Shown piece by piece: positions 1 through 9,535 of a stretch of 64,000 nucleotides of DNA (the stretch's first letter is position 1; each line of letters begins with the position of its first letter). This DNA comes from Cephalotus follicularis (taxonomy: Eukaryota > Streptophyta > Magnoliopsida > Oxalidales > Cephalotaceae): NCBI GenBank assembly GCA_001972305.1, contig BDDD01005037.1, forward strand, positions 3,562-67,561. The letters are read 5' to 3'. The position numbers and the translations under genes are program-made. The notes below the pieces were generated by a model, which had not been told where the DNA came from, searched no databases, and was given only the letters and a program-made list of their open reading frames with translations.

Positions 1-587
1 CAATCCAAATAATCATTTAGAATGCATGAATGTAATGCAAGCAATAGTATAACCTACCTCTTAGCAACTGAGCTCGTAAAGCTCGGAAATCCTCTATCCT
101 TGATCGTTTTGCTCATCCTTGATCATTTCCTTTATCCTGCATGCACAACACATTTATGTTACACTCTACGCACGGAAACCAAGAACAGCCGTCATCGGAG
201 CTTCGGCCAGTTTCAGCCAACTCATTTAGCTCTGGAGAAACCCAAAAACAGGTTCCACATTAGACGATATGGCGCTGTCATGACCGACAGTGAGTCAACT
301 CACTAAGTCAACTCACCGGTCAACCACAGCCTCGGTCACAACCCAAAATTGCTTCACAACCATCAGTTCTACACGTCACTGCCACAGAATCGCCGTGACT
401 CGCCGTGACTCACTGTGTCACGGCCGGCCAGTGAGTTCAACTCACTGAGTTGACTCGCCGGTCGTCCTCAGCTCCGGCCAACACCATAAAAAGCATCACA
501 ACCATCATACAAACACATTCAAGCCCTTAACTCGCCGAGACTCGGCGCCAAAACCGCGGTCCAAGGCGGCAGTGAGTTGGCTCCACT

Positions 588-804
588 TAGGTGTATCCGG
601 CCTCCTAGGTGAAGACCGGACCTTCCCGCGATGCTAACCGGCGGTGGAACGCACGGCAGCGGTGTGACAGGGGTGACATCCGGCCGAATGACGCCAAACC
701 AGTCACTGAAATAGGTGTATCCGGCCTCCTAGGTGAAGACCGGACCTTCCCGCGATGCTAACCGGCGGTGGAACGCACGGCAGCGGTGTGACAGGGGTGA
801 CATC
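588..804. repeat. Two-copy tandem duplication, 124-bp period
   Basis: A 93-bp block starting TAGGTGTATCCGGCC at 588-680 recurs, apparently without change, at 712-804. The copies are separated by 31 bp. The near-perfect match suggests a recent local duplication inside the LTR-like segment. Confidence 0.85.
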
Positions 805-1002
805 GGGGAGAAGAAAACGGGCAGAAAAAGAAGAAAAGAGAGGAGAAGAAGGAAGGAGGCATACCGTCGGGGGTGGAGGCTCTGACCGGTGAGCTCCTGG
901 TCCGGCGGCGTCGTCTTCTCCGGCGCCGAGTCGCCCTCTCTCCATTTCTCTCCCACTGCTCTCTCCCGATATCTCTCTCTCTCGTCTGCCTTCTTCTAAC
1001 AG

Positions 1003-1027
1003 ACACGGGCGCCTTATGCGCCCGTGT
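1003..1027. other. Perfect hairpin, 10-bp arms
   Basis: Arms ACACGGGCGC (1003-1012) and GCGCCCGTGT (1018-1027) are exact reverse complements around a 5-base loop. It sits just after a CT-rich run. It could fold in RNA of either strand, but no function is shown. Confidence 0.7.
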
Positions 1028-1402
1028 GTCTCTTTTTTCTTTCTTTTAGATTTTGCTCCCCTTCTTGGTATTTACTGGCCAAAATACTAAGGCATGGGTC
1101 CCGTTTAATCCGAAAACGGCAAAATTAATTATCCGAAAGGGTACCAAAATAATCACAATAAAAATACGAACATAGGGACTTATTGTCACGCATTAAAAAT
1201 GGGCTTTATTAATCATTTTGGGCCTTATGATTTGCGGCTCCAATACGCGATGCCTTTTTATCAATTCGGGCTCCATCGGCTCAATACGGCCATACACTGT
1301 GCCAATATTAAAATAATTATTTATAAAATTTCGGGCCTTACATGCTCTTCCCATGTCAGTTTGCATGTGATTTCACCATTTATCACAAAAACAGAGCATG
1401 AA

Positions 1403-1556
1403 CCAGTCGGCTGCCCTTCCCTAGCAGTCAGCTGTTCACCTGGAAGTCTGTTGCCAAGTGTCACGACTGTTGACCAGTCGGCTGGTTCCTCACGCCAGTC
1501 GACTGCCCTACACCTCAGCCTAACAGTCGGCTGGTATATCGTACCAGTCGGCTGTC
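1403..1556. repeat. Array of CAGTCGGCTG-type palindromes
   Basis: About six units of the form CAGTCGGCTG or CAGTCGACTG occur within 150 bp, at irregular spacing. Each is a full or one-step-decayed palindrome centred on GTCGAC. The same core occurs in the LTR of element B (23799-24010). Confidence 0.7.
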
Positions 1557-1739
1557 GAAGCCAAAATTCCCACAATTATGCTTAGAATCACACTTCTAAA
1601 TGCTCTAAGTTAAATTAAATTCAAGATATCAACCAGGAAATTCACCTTTTATTAATTCAAGGTAAAACTACATCGAGGATTACAATAATACATGAAATCG
1701 AATTTCTGGGCATTACACATTGTATGCTAGGTTTAGTTC

Positions 1740-1907
1740 AATCATGAACATACTTGACCCAGAGGTTTCACCAGCAGTGGAGGCAAGGAACATTTTACAA
1801 TCCTTCTTCTAATGGACTGGCTTTCCACAATGGAAGTAAGCCTTTTCCTTGGCAAGCTTCTTAATCCTTTCCTTGTTGACTCTCCTAGTCGATTTGATGT
1901 ACTCGAG
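1740..1907 (-). pseudogene. Copia gag zinc-knuckle remnant
   Basis: Read on the minus strand this gives a basic stretch followed by YFHCGKPVH*KKDC. That is a decayed CX2CX4HX4C nucleocapsid knuckle: the first Cys is now Tyr, and a stop stands where family members have Trp. After it comes a Ser/Thr-rich linker typical of copia gag just before protease. It could be the distal gag of element G, whose gag start lies at 16255 in the same orientation, with element I inserted between. That link is inference, because roughly 190 gag residues between the two pieces are missing. Confidence 0.65.
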
Positions 1908-2076
1908 CGAATAGAGATGCAAAAGGAGTGAATGTAGCCCAAGAGGCTGAAATGGTAGTGAGGTCCATGACGAGTGGAATGGACAAGTGACCGATTGAAG
2001 GAACTAAAATGGATAAGTGACAGACTGTATGGATTAGGAATGAATGAGTGATTAATTGAATGGACTAAAAGATTTA

Positions 2077-4364
2077 TGTAACGACCCCGACCCGAGCTCA
2101 CTAATAGCTCAAAGCAAACTCCGAAGATCGGTTGCGTTACGTTGGGTGTGAAACGTTACATCCTTTGGTACTCTTCTCTAAAAGTACATTACATCATAAA
2201 TTTCATGTCTCGCAACATAATACATAATGTTAAATTGAAACTTTACACATAATCATCTTATATAAAGATGTTATAACCATATCGTTTGTCTACATTACAC
2301 AGGATCATTCTTTTACATAAACATATATTACAGCGGAAAAACTTTATTCCTATTACATAATAAAACATTAATGCAACATCATTGCATAGTCTTTCATTCT
2401 CAAAAACTCCTTCTTAAGAGCTTCCTCTAAGCTCGCAATCTCCATTCATTCATTTCCTGAAAACATTTTATTTGAAAACAACATTGAAAGGAATGAGCAC
2501 AAAATAGCTCAGTAATGTGTTTTTATAGTAAACACATTTCATCATAACATTTTTCTAGTCAATACATATAACTAGAACATTTCATAAAACATATCACTTT
2601 TCTAATTAATATCATAACTAGATCATTTCGTAAACATGAAAATCATAAAAACCTTAATGAACCCTTTACACCGCTTCACCGGGGCATTGTGCACTCCACG
2701 ATTACTATCCTTACATCACATGCATGTCCGCGAGCACTTTACGTTCCATTAACATTGAGCCTTTCGCTCCATTAACATTGAGCATTTCGCTCCATTCCCC
2801 TTGGATCGTAATCCAAGGGCGGTTCATTCATCATATACTTTGAGTGATCAGCTCAAAGCATTCATAAAAATCATTTCATAACATTTCCTTTACAATTCAT
2901 AAACTTTTCTCTTCATTTGAATATATGATTCAAATGAGTTTATAAAAAAAAACAGTTTTGCATAGCTTTACGAAAACTGATAATTCATATAGAAATAAGC
3001 ATTTTCAGATAAAACTCAAAACATAAACATTAAAGTAGACATGTTTAAGATTTCAGAAAGCTCAAGATCATAACAATTAGTTAAGAATTGAATCCTCTAT
3101 GAATTTTTGAAAGTGGCTGGTTCCATGAGAAAACATGGCATGAGAAGTAAAATGAATCACGGATTCTCGTCAAGAATTTGACATAATTTAGAGATACATA
3201 AAACATAACAGTTAAAGAGGACATCGTAAGGTTTTCAAAACATCTATCCATTTAATTTTTCATCAAGAAACGAGTAAGATGTGATTTAAAGAAGTTGCTG
3301 CATAATTCATGAATAAAACAGTACCCAAACAGCAGTTTTAAAACATAAATTTTCATCAAGAAAACGGTAGAATCTTGAAACATGAAAAGCATAACAGTTG
3401 AAGAGGACATCCTAACGTTTCCAAAACATCCAACCATTCAAAATTTCATCAAGAATTATACAAGATATCAATTGAAAAATCTACTGCATAATTGAAAGCA
3501 AAACAGGGAATGCTTTGTAGAGAATGGGTATAGAATTTCCTTACTTTTGCTTTAGAATTCCTTTCTCTTTTGCTCTCCACGAATTCTTCACTTCACTATC
3601 AGCAGGAACACTTTCTTTCTCAGCCAAAATGACTGAGTTTCAACACTCTTAGGCATTAAATAGAAGGATAGCTTGTGAGGTAAGTTTTCCCCCTCTCACA
3701 CACTCAACTCTCTCTCTTGGCAGCCCATGTGACAAAATTCCAACCAATCCAGGTGTTTACACCTGTTAGATTATCAGGTAACACTTCATATCATCCTTCC
3801 CTGGCCTGCCACGTGTCCAAAATTAAAGATTTTTACTCACAAAATGCCAAATAGTCAGATTTGCAATTCTGTCTGTACCTCAAAGCGTCGGCGGTTACGG
3901 CATTTTCCTTAGTTTTTTTTTACCTCTAACCCGACTAAAGCGCTGACGCTTTCTTACAAAGCGTCGACGCTTTAAGTCTTCGTCCAAGTCAACTGACACA
4001 TTTAACTTCAACGCGTCGACGTCTAAAATTAGGACATCGACCGTTGCCCAAAGCGTCGACGCTTTCAATAAAACCGTCGGCGCTTTAGACAGTTTTGTTA
4101 ACTTTAGCCTTTTAGATCGACGTTTTCAGCATGACATTCATCCAAAACAAATATCCAAATAAAATTTTCTTCTGGGGGCGCTGCCCCCTGAACCCCTGCC
4201 CGCTGACCAGGCAGCGGGACCCCCCGTCCGCTCACCGGTGAGCGGAACCCCCGTACTCCCCGAGCGTAGGGTCATGCTACGGGTCCCTTAAACTATTTGC
4301 CAATTTACACAGTAGCAATCATTTTCCATAATTAATATCTTAAATGGAAACTTGGGTCATTACA
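2077..4364 (-). repeat. 3' LTR of element A
   Basis: Matches 9536-11842 along its length with scattered substitutions; I see about two differences in the first 160 bp. Termini are TG...CA. It carries the GTCGAC-type array near its right end. Confidence 0.93.
3882..4125. repeat. Array of AGCGTCGACGCTT-type palindromes (A, 3' LTR)
   Basis: Roughly ten units resemble AAGCGTCGACGCTT or decayed forms such as GCGTCGGCG, GCTGACGCTT and CATCGACCG, spaced about 15-30 bp. Many variants differ from the palindrome by CG to TG or CA changes, as expected from deamination of methylated CpG. Confidence 0.8.
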
Positions 4365-4378
4365 ATCTACCCTTCTTA
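4365..4378 (-). other. Polypurine tract of element A
   Basis: On the minus strand AAGAAGGGTAGAT lies directly against the 3' LTR start. This is the expected place for the plus-strand DNA primer of reverse transcription. Confidence 0.75.
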
Positions 4379-4435
4379 CAAAAATTTTGTCCTCAAAATT
4401 TGTTATACATTAGACTTAAAAAGATGAGGGTACTC

Positions 4436-5621
4436 TCATCTCATGGTGTCTTCCAACTCCCAGGTGGCTTCTTCAACTTCGTGGTTTTTCCATAAAACTT
4501 TTACTAACAGAACAGTCTTGGTCTGCAGGACTTGTTCTTTGTAATCTAGGATCTCCACTGGTTGCTCGTTGTATGACAAGTCTTCATACACTTGAATAGG
4601 CTCAACTCTTAGAACATGAGATGGGTTGGCCATATATTTCCGTAATAGCGATACATGGAATACGTTGTGTACATGAGATAGACTTGGTGGCAAGGCAAGC
4701 CTATGCGCAACTTGTCCTATCTTTTCCAAAATCTCATATGGTCCAATGTATCGGGGACTAAGCTTTCCCTTCTTGCCAAACCGCATCACTCCCTTCCATG
4801 GAGATACCTTGAGATAAAACGTGATCTCCCAATTCAAACTGTAGCTCTCTCCGTCCCTTGTCCGCATAGCTCTTCTGTCTACTTTGCGCTGTTAAGAGGC
4901 ATTTCCGTATCAGCTTCACTTTTTCGGTAGTTACTTGTACCATTTCTGGTCCCAATAACTTCCGTTCTCCTACCTCTTCCCAACAGATAGGGGTTCGACA
5001 TCTTCGTCCATAAAGTGCTTCAAAAGGTGCCATCTGTATGCTTGCTTGGAAACTGTTGTTGTAAGCAAACTCAACCAGAGTGACATGCTGTTCCCAATTC
5101 CCTTGGAAATCTATAACACAAGCATGTAACATGTCTTCCAAAGTCTGTATAGTCCGTTCTGATTGCCCGTCTGTTTGCGGATGATACGTCGTACTGAAAT
5201 TCAACCTTGTACCCAAAGCATTCTGTAAACTCTTCCAAAAGCGTGACATGAAATGGGGATCTCGATCCGAAACGATCGATACCGGTACACCATGTAATCT
5301 GATGATCTCTTGTTCATAAATCCTTGCTAGTTGACTCAATGAATGACTGTCTTTGATCAGTAGAAAATGAGCCGACTTCGTTAAACGATCCACTATCACC
5401 CATATTGCATTATTCCCTTTAGCAGTCCTTGGCAGTCCTGTCACGAAATCCATACTAATATGCTCCCACTTCCATTCTGGTATGGGAAGCGACTGTAAGG
5501 TTCCTTTCGACAACTGATGCTCAGCTTTCACTTGTTGACAAACAAGACATGTTGACACAAAGTCTGCAATTTCTCTTTTCATATTATTCCACCAATAGAG
5601 ATCTCCCAAATCTCTATACAT
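4436..5621 (-). pseudogene. Element A integrase plus chromodomain
   Basis: The first segment (down to about 4820) has an integrase zinc-binding pair (CLVCQQVK), then the catalytic core with DFVTGLP, the DRLTKSAHF block and [12 protein letters not shown], as in Ty3 integrases. The second segment, in another frame, has [14 protein letters not shown] followed by a chromodomain ending [15 protein letters not shown]. The frame change falls near 4810-4830, just after residues ELGDHV, and looks like loss of one base. A stop at 5652 separates this region from RNase H. In chromoviruses the chromodomain tethers integrase to marked chromatin; here it is present but not translatable in one piece. Confidence 0.9.
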
Positions 5622-5651
5622 CTTTGTACTTCCAGGGTGTACGGAGAAATT

Positions 5652-7849
5652 TCAACTATGTGCTTCCATCATCAGTTCCTCTTTCAATTCTGCCTTATCT
5701 GGAACGCATAATCTTGTGTCGAATCTCAATACGTTGTCGGTTCCCAAGTTAAAGTGCGATACTTTTCCATTCTTCACTCCCTCTGCTATTTCCTTAAATT
5801 CCAAGACCTCAAACTGACTTTGCTTTATTCTCTCAACTAGAGAAGGTTGTGCTATGATTTGAAATAGGGAAGCCCCTTCTTCTTGTCTTATCACTTCCAA
5901 GTTCATTCGTTGGAAGTCCCTTATCAAATCTTCCTGTGTAGTGATCATCATCGCCAAGTTCCCCGTACTTTTTCGACTTAGGGCGTCTGCCACAACATTC
6001 GCTTTACCCGAATGGTATTGAATGGTGCAATCGTAATCTTTGATAAGCTCTAACCATCTCCTTTGCCTCATGTTTAACTACTTTTGGGTAAAAATATACT
6101 TGAGGATTATATGATCGGTGAAGATTTCACACTTCGCTCCATATAGATAGTGTCTCCAAATCTTCAGCGCGAAGATAACTGCAGCCAATTCCAAATCATG
6201 TGTAGGATAATTCTGTTCATGTGCTTTAAGCTGTCTGGAAGCATAGGCAATCACTTTTCCTTGTTGCATCAGCACGCAACCAAGTCCTTTGTGAGATGCA
6301 TCACTATACGCCACAAAACTTTCTGATTCCGTTGGTAATGCTAATATCGGGACATTCATCAGTCTTTCTTTCAACTCCAAGAAACTCTTCTCGCATTGGT
6401 CAGACCATTCAAACTTTACATTCTTCTGTGTCAACCTCGTGAGTGGGTTCGCAATACGAGAGAAATTCTCAACAAACCTTCGATAATAGCCTGCTAGTCC
6501 CAGAAAACTCCGTATCTCGGCTACTGAGGTAGGTCTCTGCCATTCTCTTATCGCTTCTATTTTAGTGGGATCCACAGAGATGCCCTCCCGTGTGATCACG
6601 TGTCCCAATAAGGATACCTCTTCTATCCAGAACTGGCATTTGCTGAACTTAGCGTAGAGCTGCTCCTTCCGCAGTATATGTAGTACACGGGTTAAATGCT
6701 CTTCGTGCTCCTCCCTACTCTTTGAGTATACTAGGATGTCATCAATGAAGACTATAACGAACTAATCCAAAAATTCATTGAAAATCTTGTTCATCAAACT
6801 CATAAACACTACTGGAGCATTTGTCAATCCAAACAACATTACCAAAAACTCGTAATGCCCATATCTTGTCCGAAAAGCAGTTTTCGGTATATCCTCTTTC
6901 TTAACTTTCACTTGATGGTAGCCTGATCGAAGATCAATCTTTGAGAAGTATCGAGCATTCTTGAGTTGATCAAACAAGTCATCAATCCTTGGTAGTGGGT
7001 ACTTGTTCCTAATGGTGACTTGATTCAACTCTCAGTAGTCAATGCAGAGTCTCATTGTCCCGTCCTTCTTTTTCACAAACAATACCGGTGCACCCCATGG
7101 TGATACACTTGGTCGGATAAATCCTTTATCCAAAAGCTCTTGTAATTGATCCTTCAATTCTTTCAGCTCAGCTGGTGCCATGCGGTAAGGGCTCTTTGAA
7201 ATAGGAGCTGTTCCCGGTACCACATCAATTGTAAACTCCACTTCTCGATCCGGTGGCATACCCGGTAAATCTTTAGGAAAAACATCGGTGAACTCCTTAA
7301 CAACATGTAACTCTTCTATCTTGATCTTCTCTTTATCGGTATCCATCACATAGGCAAGATAGCCTTCGCATCCTTTTTCCAACAATCGCTTAGCTTGCAT
7401 CGACGATATGATCTTTAAGGGTTCACTGGCTCCCATGCTTCGGAAAACAAACTCAAGTTGTTCCGGTAAGGAAAACCTAACTTCCTTCTTAAAACAGTCA
7501 ACACTAGCATGATTCGCTGAAAGCCAATCCATGCCTAGTATGATGTCAAACTTTAGGATTGCTAGAGGTACTAAGTCTACTAGCATCATCCTATCACATA
7601 ATATTAGGTCACATGACTTGTGCACTTTATCAGCCACCAAAGTATTACCACTTGGAGTTTCAACAGCTAAACCTATCTCCAAATCTTGTGATGGGGGACT
7701 TAAATATCGTGCAAAAGATAAAGACACAAAAGAATGCGTTGCCCCCGTATCAAACAATACATATGCAGATCTAGAGCATACGGGAAAAGTACCTGTCACC
7801 ACGTCATTGGGATTTTCCACCTCCTCAGCCGTCATGGCATAGGTTCTTG
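5652..7849 (-). pseudogene. Element A protease, reverse transcriptase, RNase H
   Basis: Domain order on the minus strand: protease with [11 protein letters not shown] (about 7770-7730) and ILGMDWL; reverse transcriptase with [38 protein letters not shown] and catalytic FIDD (about 6740); RNase H with [14 protein letters not shown] and a [12 protein letters not shown] block. All parts share one frame but are cut by stops at 7032 (TGA after IDY), 6762 (TAG after NEFLD), 6078 (TAG after IFTQK) and 5652 (TGA). Two of these sit where the family normally has codons one C-to-T step away. Confidence 0.92.
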
Positions 7850-8876
7850 CTGGTGCTCTTTGTTGCTGGGCTCCGTTCCCTCCTTGTCCTCCCGTCTTCG
7901 GTTGGGTGCAGTGATTGGACATATGTCCTTCTTGCCCACAGTTGTAACATCTGATCACCCTTTGATTTGGAGTTTGATTTGATCCTTGTTGACACACTTT
8001 AGCTAAGTGTCCTTGCTTTCCACATCTGTAACACACACCTGTCCCATATAAACATTTTCCATGGTGTCTTTTCCCACATTCTTGACAAATTTTTGTGTCC
8101 TGTCCTCCATCGGACCTTGCTTTCTTATTCTTGATATTGGAGGATTCACCAGCCTTCCTCTTCCCGTATCCTTGCTTCGTCCATTTTTGCTGACATCTTT
8201 TGCTATCAATCTCAATCCTCAACGCACATTTCAAAACCGCGTCGTACGTCTGCAGGTCTTGTGCTATCACCAGCCTTCGGATATAAGGCTTCAAACCATA
8301 AGAAAATCTAGTAGCCCTTCTCTCTTCTGTGGACACTAGATGAGTTGCATACCGGGACATCCTTGCGAAATTTGCCTCATATTGAGCCACTGTTTCAGAC
8401 TCACCTTGTTCCAATTGGAGAAAATCTTCCTCCATCTTATCTTTCAAAGCTTGCGGAAAATATTTGTTCATAAATATTTCTTTGAACTCTTCCCACGTCA
8501 TCACCACTCTTTCTCGACACGTCTTGGTTCTCTCAACCATACACCACCATTGATCCGCCTCTCCATCCAACTTGTATATTGAAAACTCTACTTTCTATCG
8601 GTCTGTGCAATCCGTTGCTCTAAAAATCTTCTCGTCCCCTTGGATCCATGCTTCCGCTTCCAAAGGATCGGTTGTTCCCGAAAAATTTTTTGGATTGTGC
8701 CTTGCAAACTGCTCTAGCGTCGGTCTTGATGGTGTATGCTCTTGATGATTATTGTCGTTGTTGTCGGCAATAACTTGAGCCAATCTGTTTAAAATTGCGC
8801 TCAACGAATTATCGTCCTCGTTGTTTTGTGCATTCGCGTTTCGCCTTTGTCCCCTTCCTCTTCTCGCGTCGGCCAT
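7850..8876 (-). pseudogene. Element A gag
   Basis: Starts MADARRGRGQRRN at 8876, the first ATG of the gag frame. The capsid-like part has the gypsy Retrotran_gag pattern (FSGTTDPLEAEAWI, then GEADQWW). Three zinc-knuckle-like blocks follow ([40 protein letters not shown]); the last two are clear CCHC motifs. An in-frame TAG at 8595-8597 interrupts capsid. Gag runs into protease without a frame change, so a single gag-pol polyprotein is likely ancestral. Confidence 0.9.
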
Positions 8877-9076
8877 CTAGTTAACATGTGTAGGTTAGTT
8901 CTTAATCTTAAGCAATTCTACTCATAGGCTAGCTAAAGCAGTTAAAGTCTAATGCTCAAGATCATACAAGGAAGTATTAGCTTTATTTATCTTATAAACT
9001 GTTATACATTTCCAACACTTCCTTCCACACATATGTCACATATAGACATTTTTACAAAATCTTGCTTATTGTTACC

Positions 9077-9463
9077 CTAGTCTTCATCACTAGGGGTATC
9101 ATCGTTAGGCACCTCCTGCTGAATCCGCCTCATCATCATTCGAAGATTCTCTCTCACACCAGTCATTACAATATCATTAAGTCCCCAGATATACCTCATA
9201 AGTACCCTAAGTCCAGATTTAATCTCTCTAAGGACTCCGTCTTTTCTATCTAACTCTTCATGGTACTCCACCTCCATTTGGTAAATATGCGTATAGAATT
9301 GTTCTCTATTATTTACCACCATTTGTCTTAACTCCTCCTTTTCCTCACGTAGTCGTTGGTTCTCAGCTATCACGGTTGGTACTCGCCAATGTACTGTTTC
9401 GGATGACCCGCAATGGGAGAATCCTGTATTAGAACTGGAATTTGATTCGCTCGTTGATGACAT
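9077..9463 (-). CDS. Leader ORF between 5' LTR and gag of element A
   Basis: An open frame of 128 codons starting MSSTSESNSSS lies upstream of gag in the same orientation, ending about 200 bp before the gag ATG. The frame is open eight codons further up, to a Met at 9487, but the Ser/Thr-rich start at 9463 looks more natural. The N-terminus is Ser-rich. The middle (AENQRLREEKEELRQMV and following) is strongly charged with heptad-like Leu/Met/Val spacing, suggesting a coiled coil. The C-terminus is acidic (NDDTPSDED). It is uninterrupted while gag-pol has five stops. I do not recognise the family; chance openness cannot be excluded. Confidence 0.5.
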   Translation of the reverse strand: MSSTSESNSSSNTGFSHCGSSETVHWRVPTVIAENQRLREEKEELRQMVVNNREQFYTHIYQMEVEYHEELDRKDGVLREIKSGLRVLMRYIWGLNDIVMTGVRENLRMMMRRIQQEVPNDDTPSDED

Positions 9464-9520
9464 CTGAAAATAGGTTAGCAAATACACAAATCATATCCTC
9501 GACACGTATCACAATTATCT

Positions 9521-9531
9521 CTCTGATACCA
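9521..9531 (-). other. Primer-binding site, element A
   Basis: The minus strand reads TGGTATCAGAG four bases inside the 5' LTR. It matches the 3' end complement of plant initiator-methionine tRNA, the usual primer for these elements. Confidence 0.9.
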
Positions 9532-9535
9532 TTAC

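Larger units (their letters stand above)
1..1717 (-). repeat. LTR-like segment, left end outside window
   Basis: The segment ends in GGGCATTACA, the mirror of a gypsy LTR start (TGTAATGCCC) on the minus strand. This resembles the termini of the confirmed LTRs at 4364 and 11842. Content fits an LTR: a GC-rich left part, a tandem duplication, a pyrimidine-rich stretch and a motif array. No polypurine tract follows at 1718, so it may be a solo or truncated LTR. The second terminus is not in the window and no target duplication can be tested. No convincing gene is seen. Confidence 0.4.

Noticed and set aside
703-1006. Three overlapping Arg/Pro-rich open frames
   Set aside because: They come from GC-rich and CT-rich LTR-like sequence including a tandem duplication, with no family resemblance.
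1742-2101. Minus-strand open frame of about 119 codons
   Set aside because: It crosses the boundary of the element A LTR at 2077 and reads the gag knuckle scrap in the wrong frame.
7531-7982. Plus-strand open frames opposite gag-pol of element A (similarly 19376-20955 in B and 61968-63098 in C)
   Set aside because: They are antisense shadows of conserved pol and gag coding sequence.
9521-9531. Matches to initiator tRNA considered as tRNA genes (also 22379, 25458, 32093, 53817)
   Set aside because: Only the last 10-13 bases match, each sits a few bases inside an LTR, and no cloverleaf surrounds them. They are primer-binding sites.
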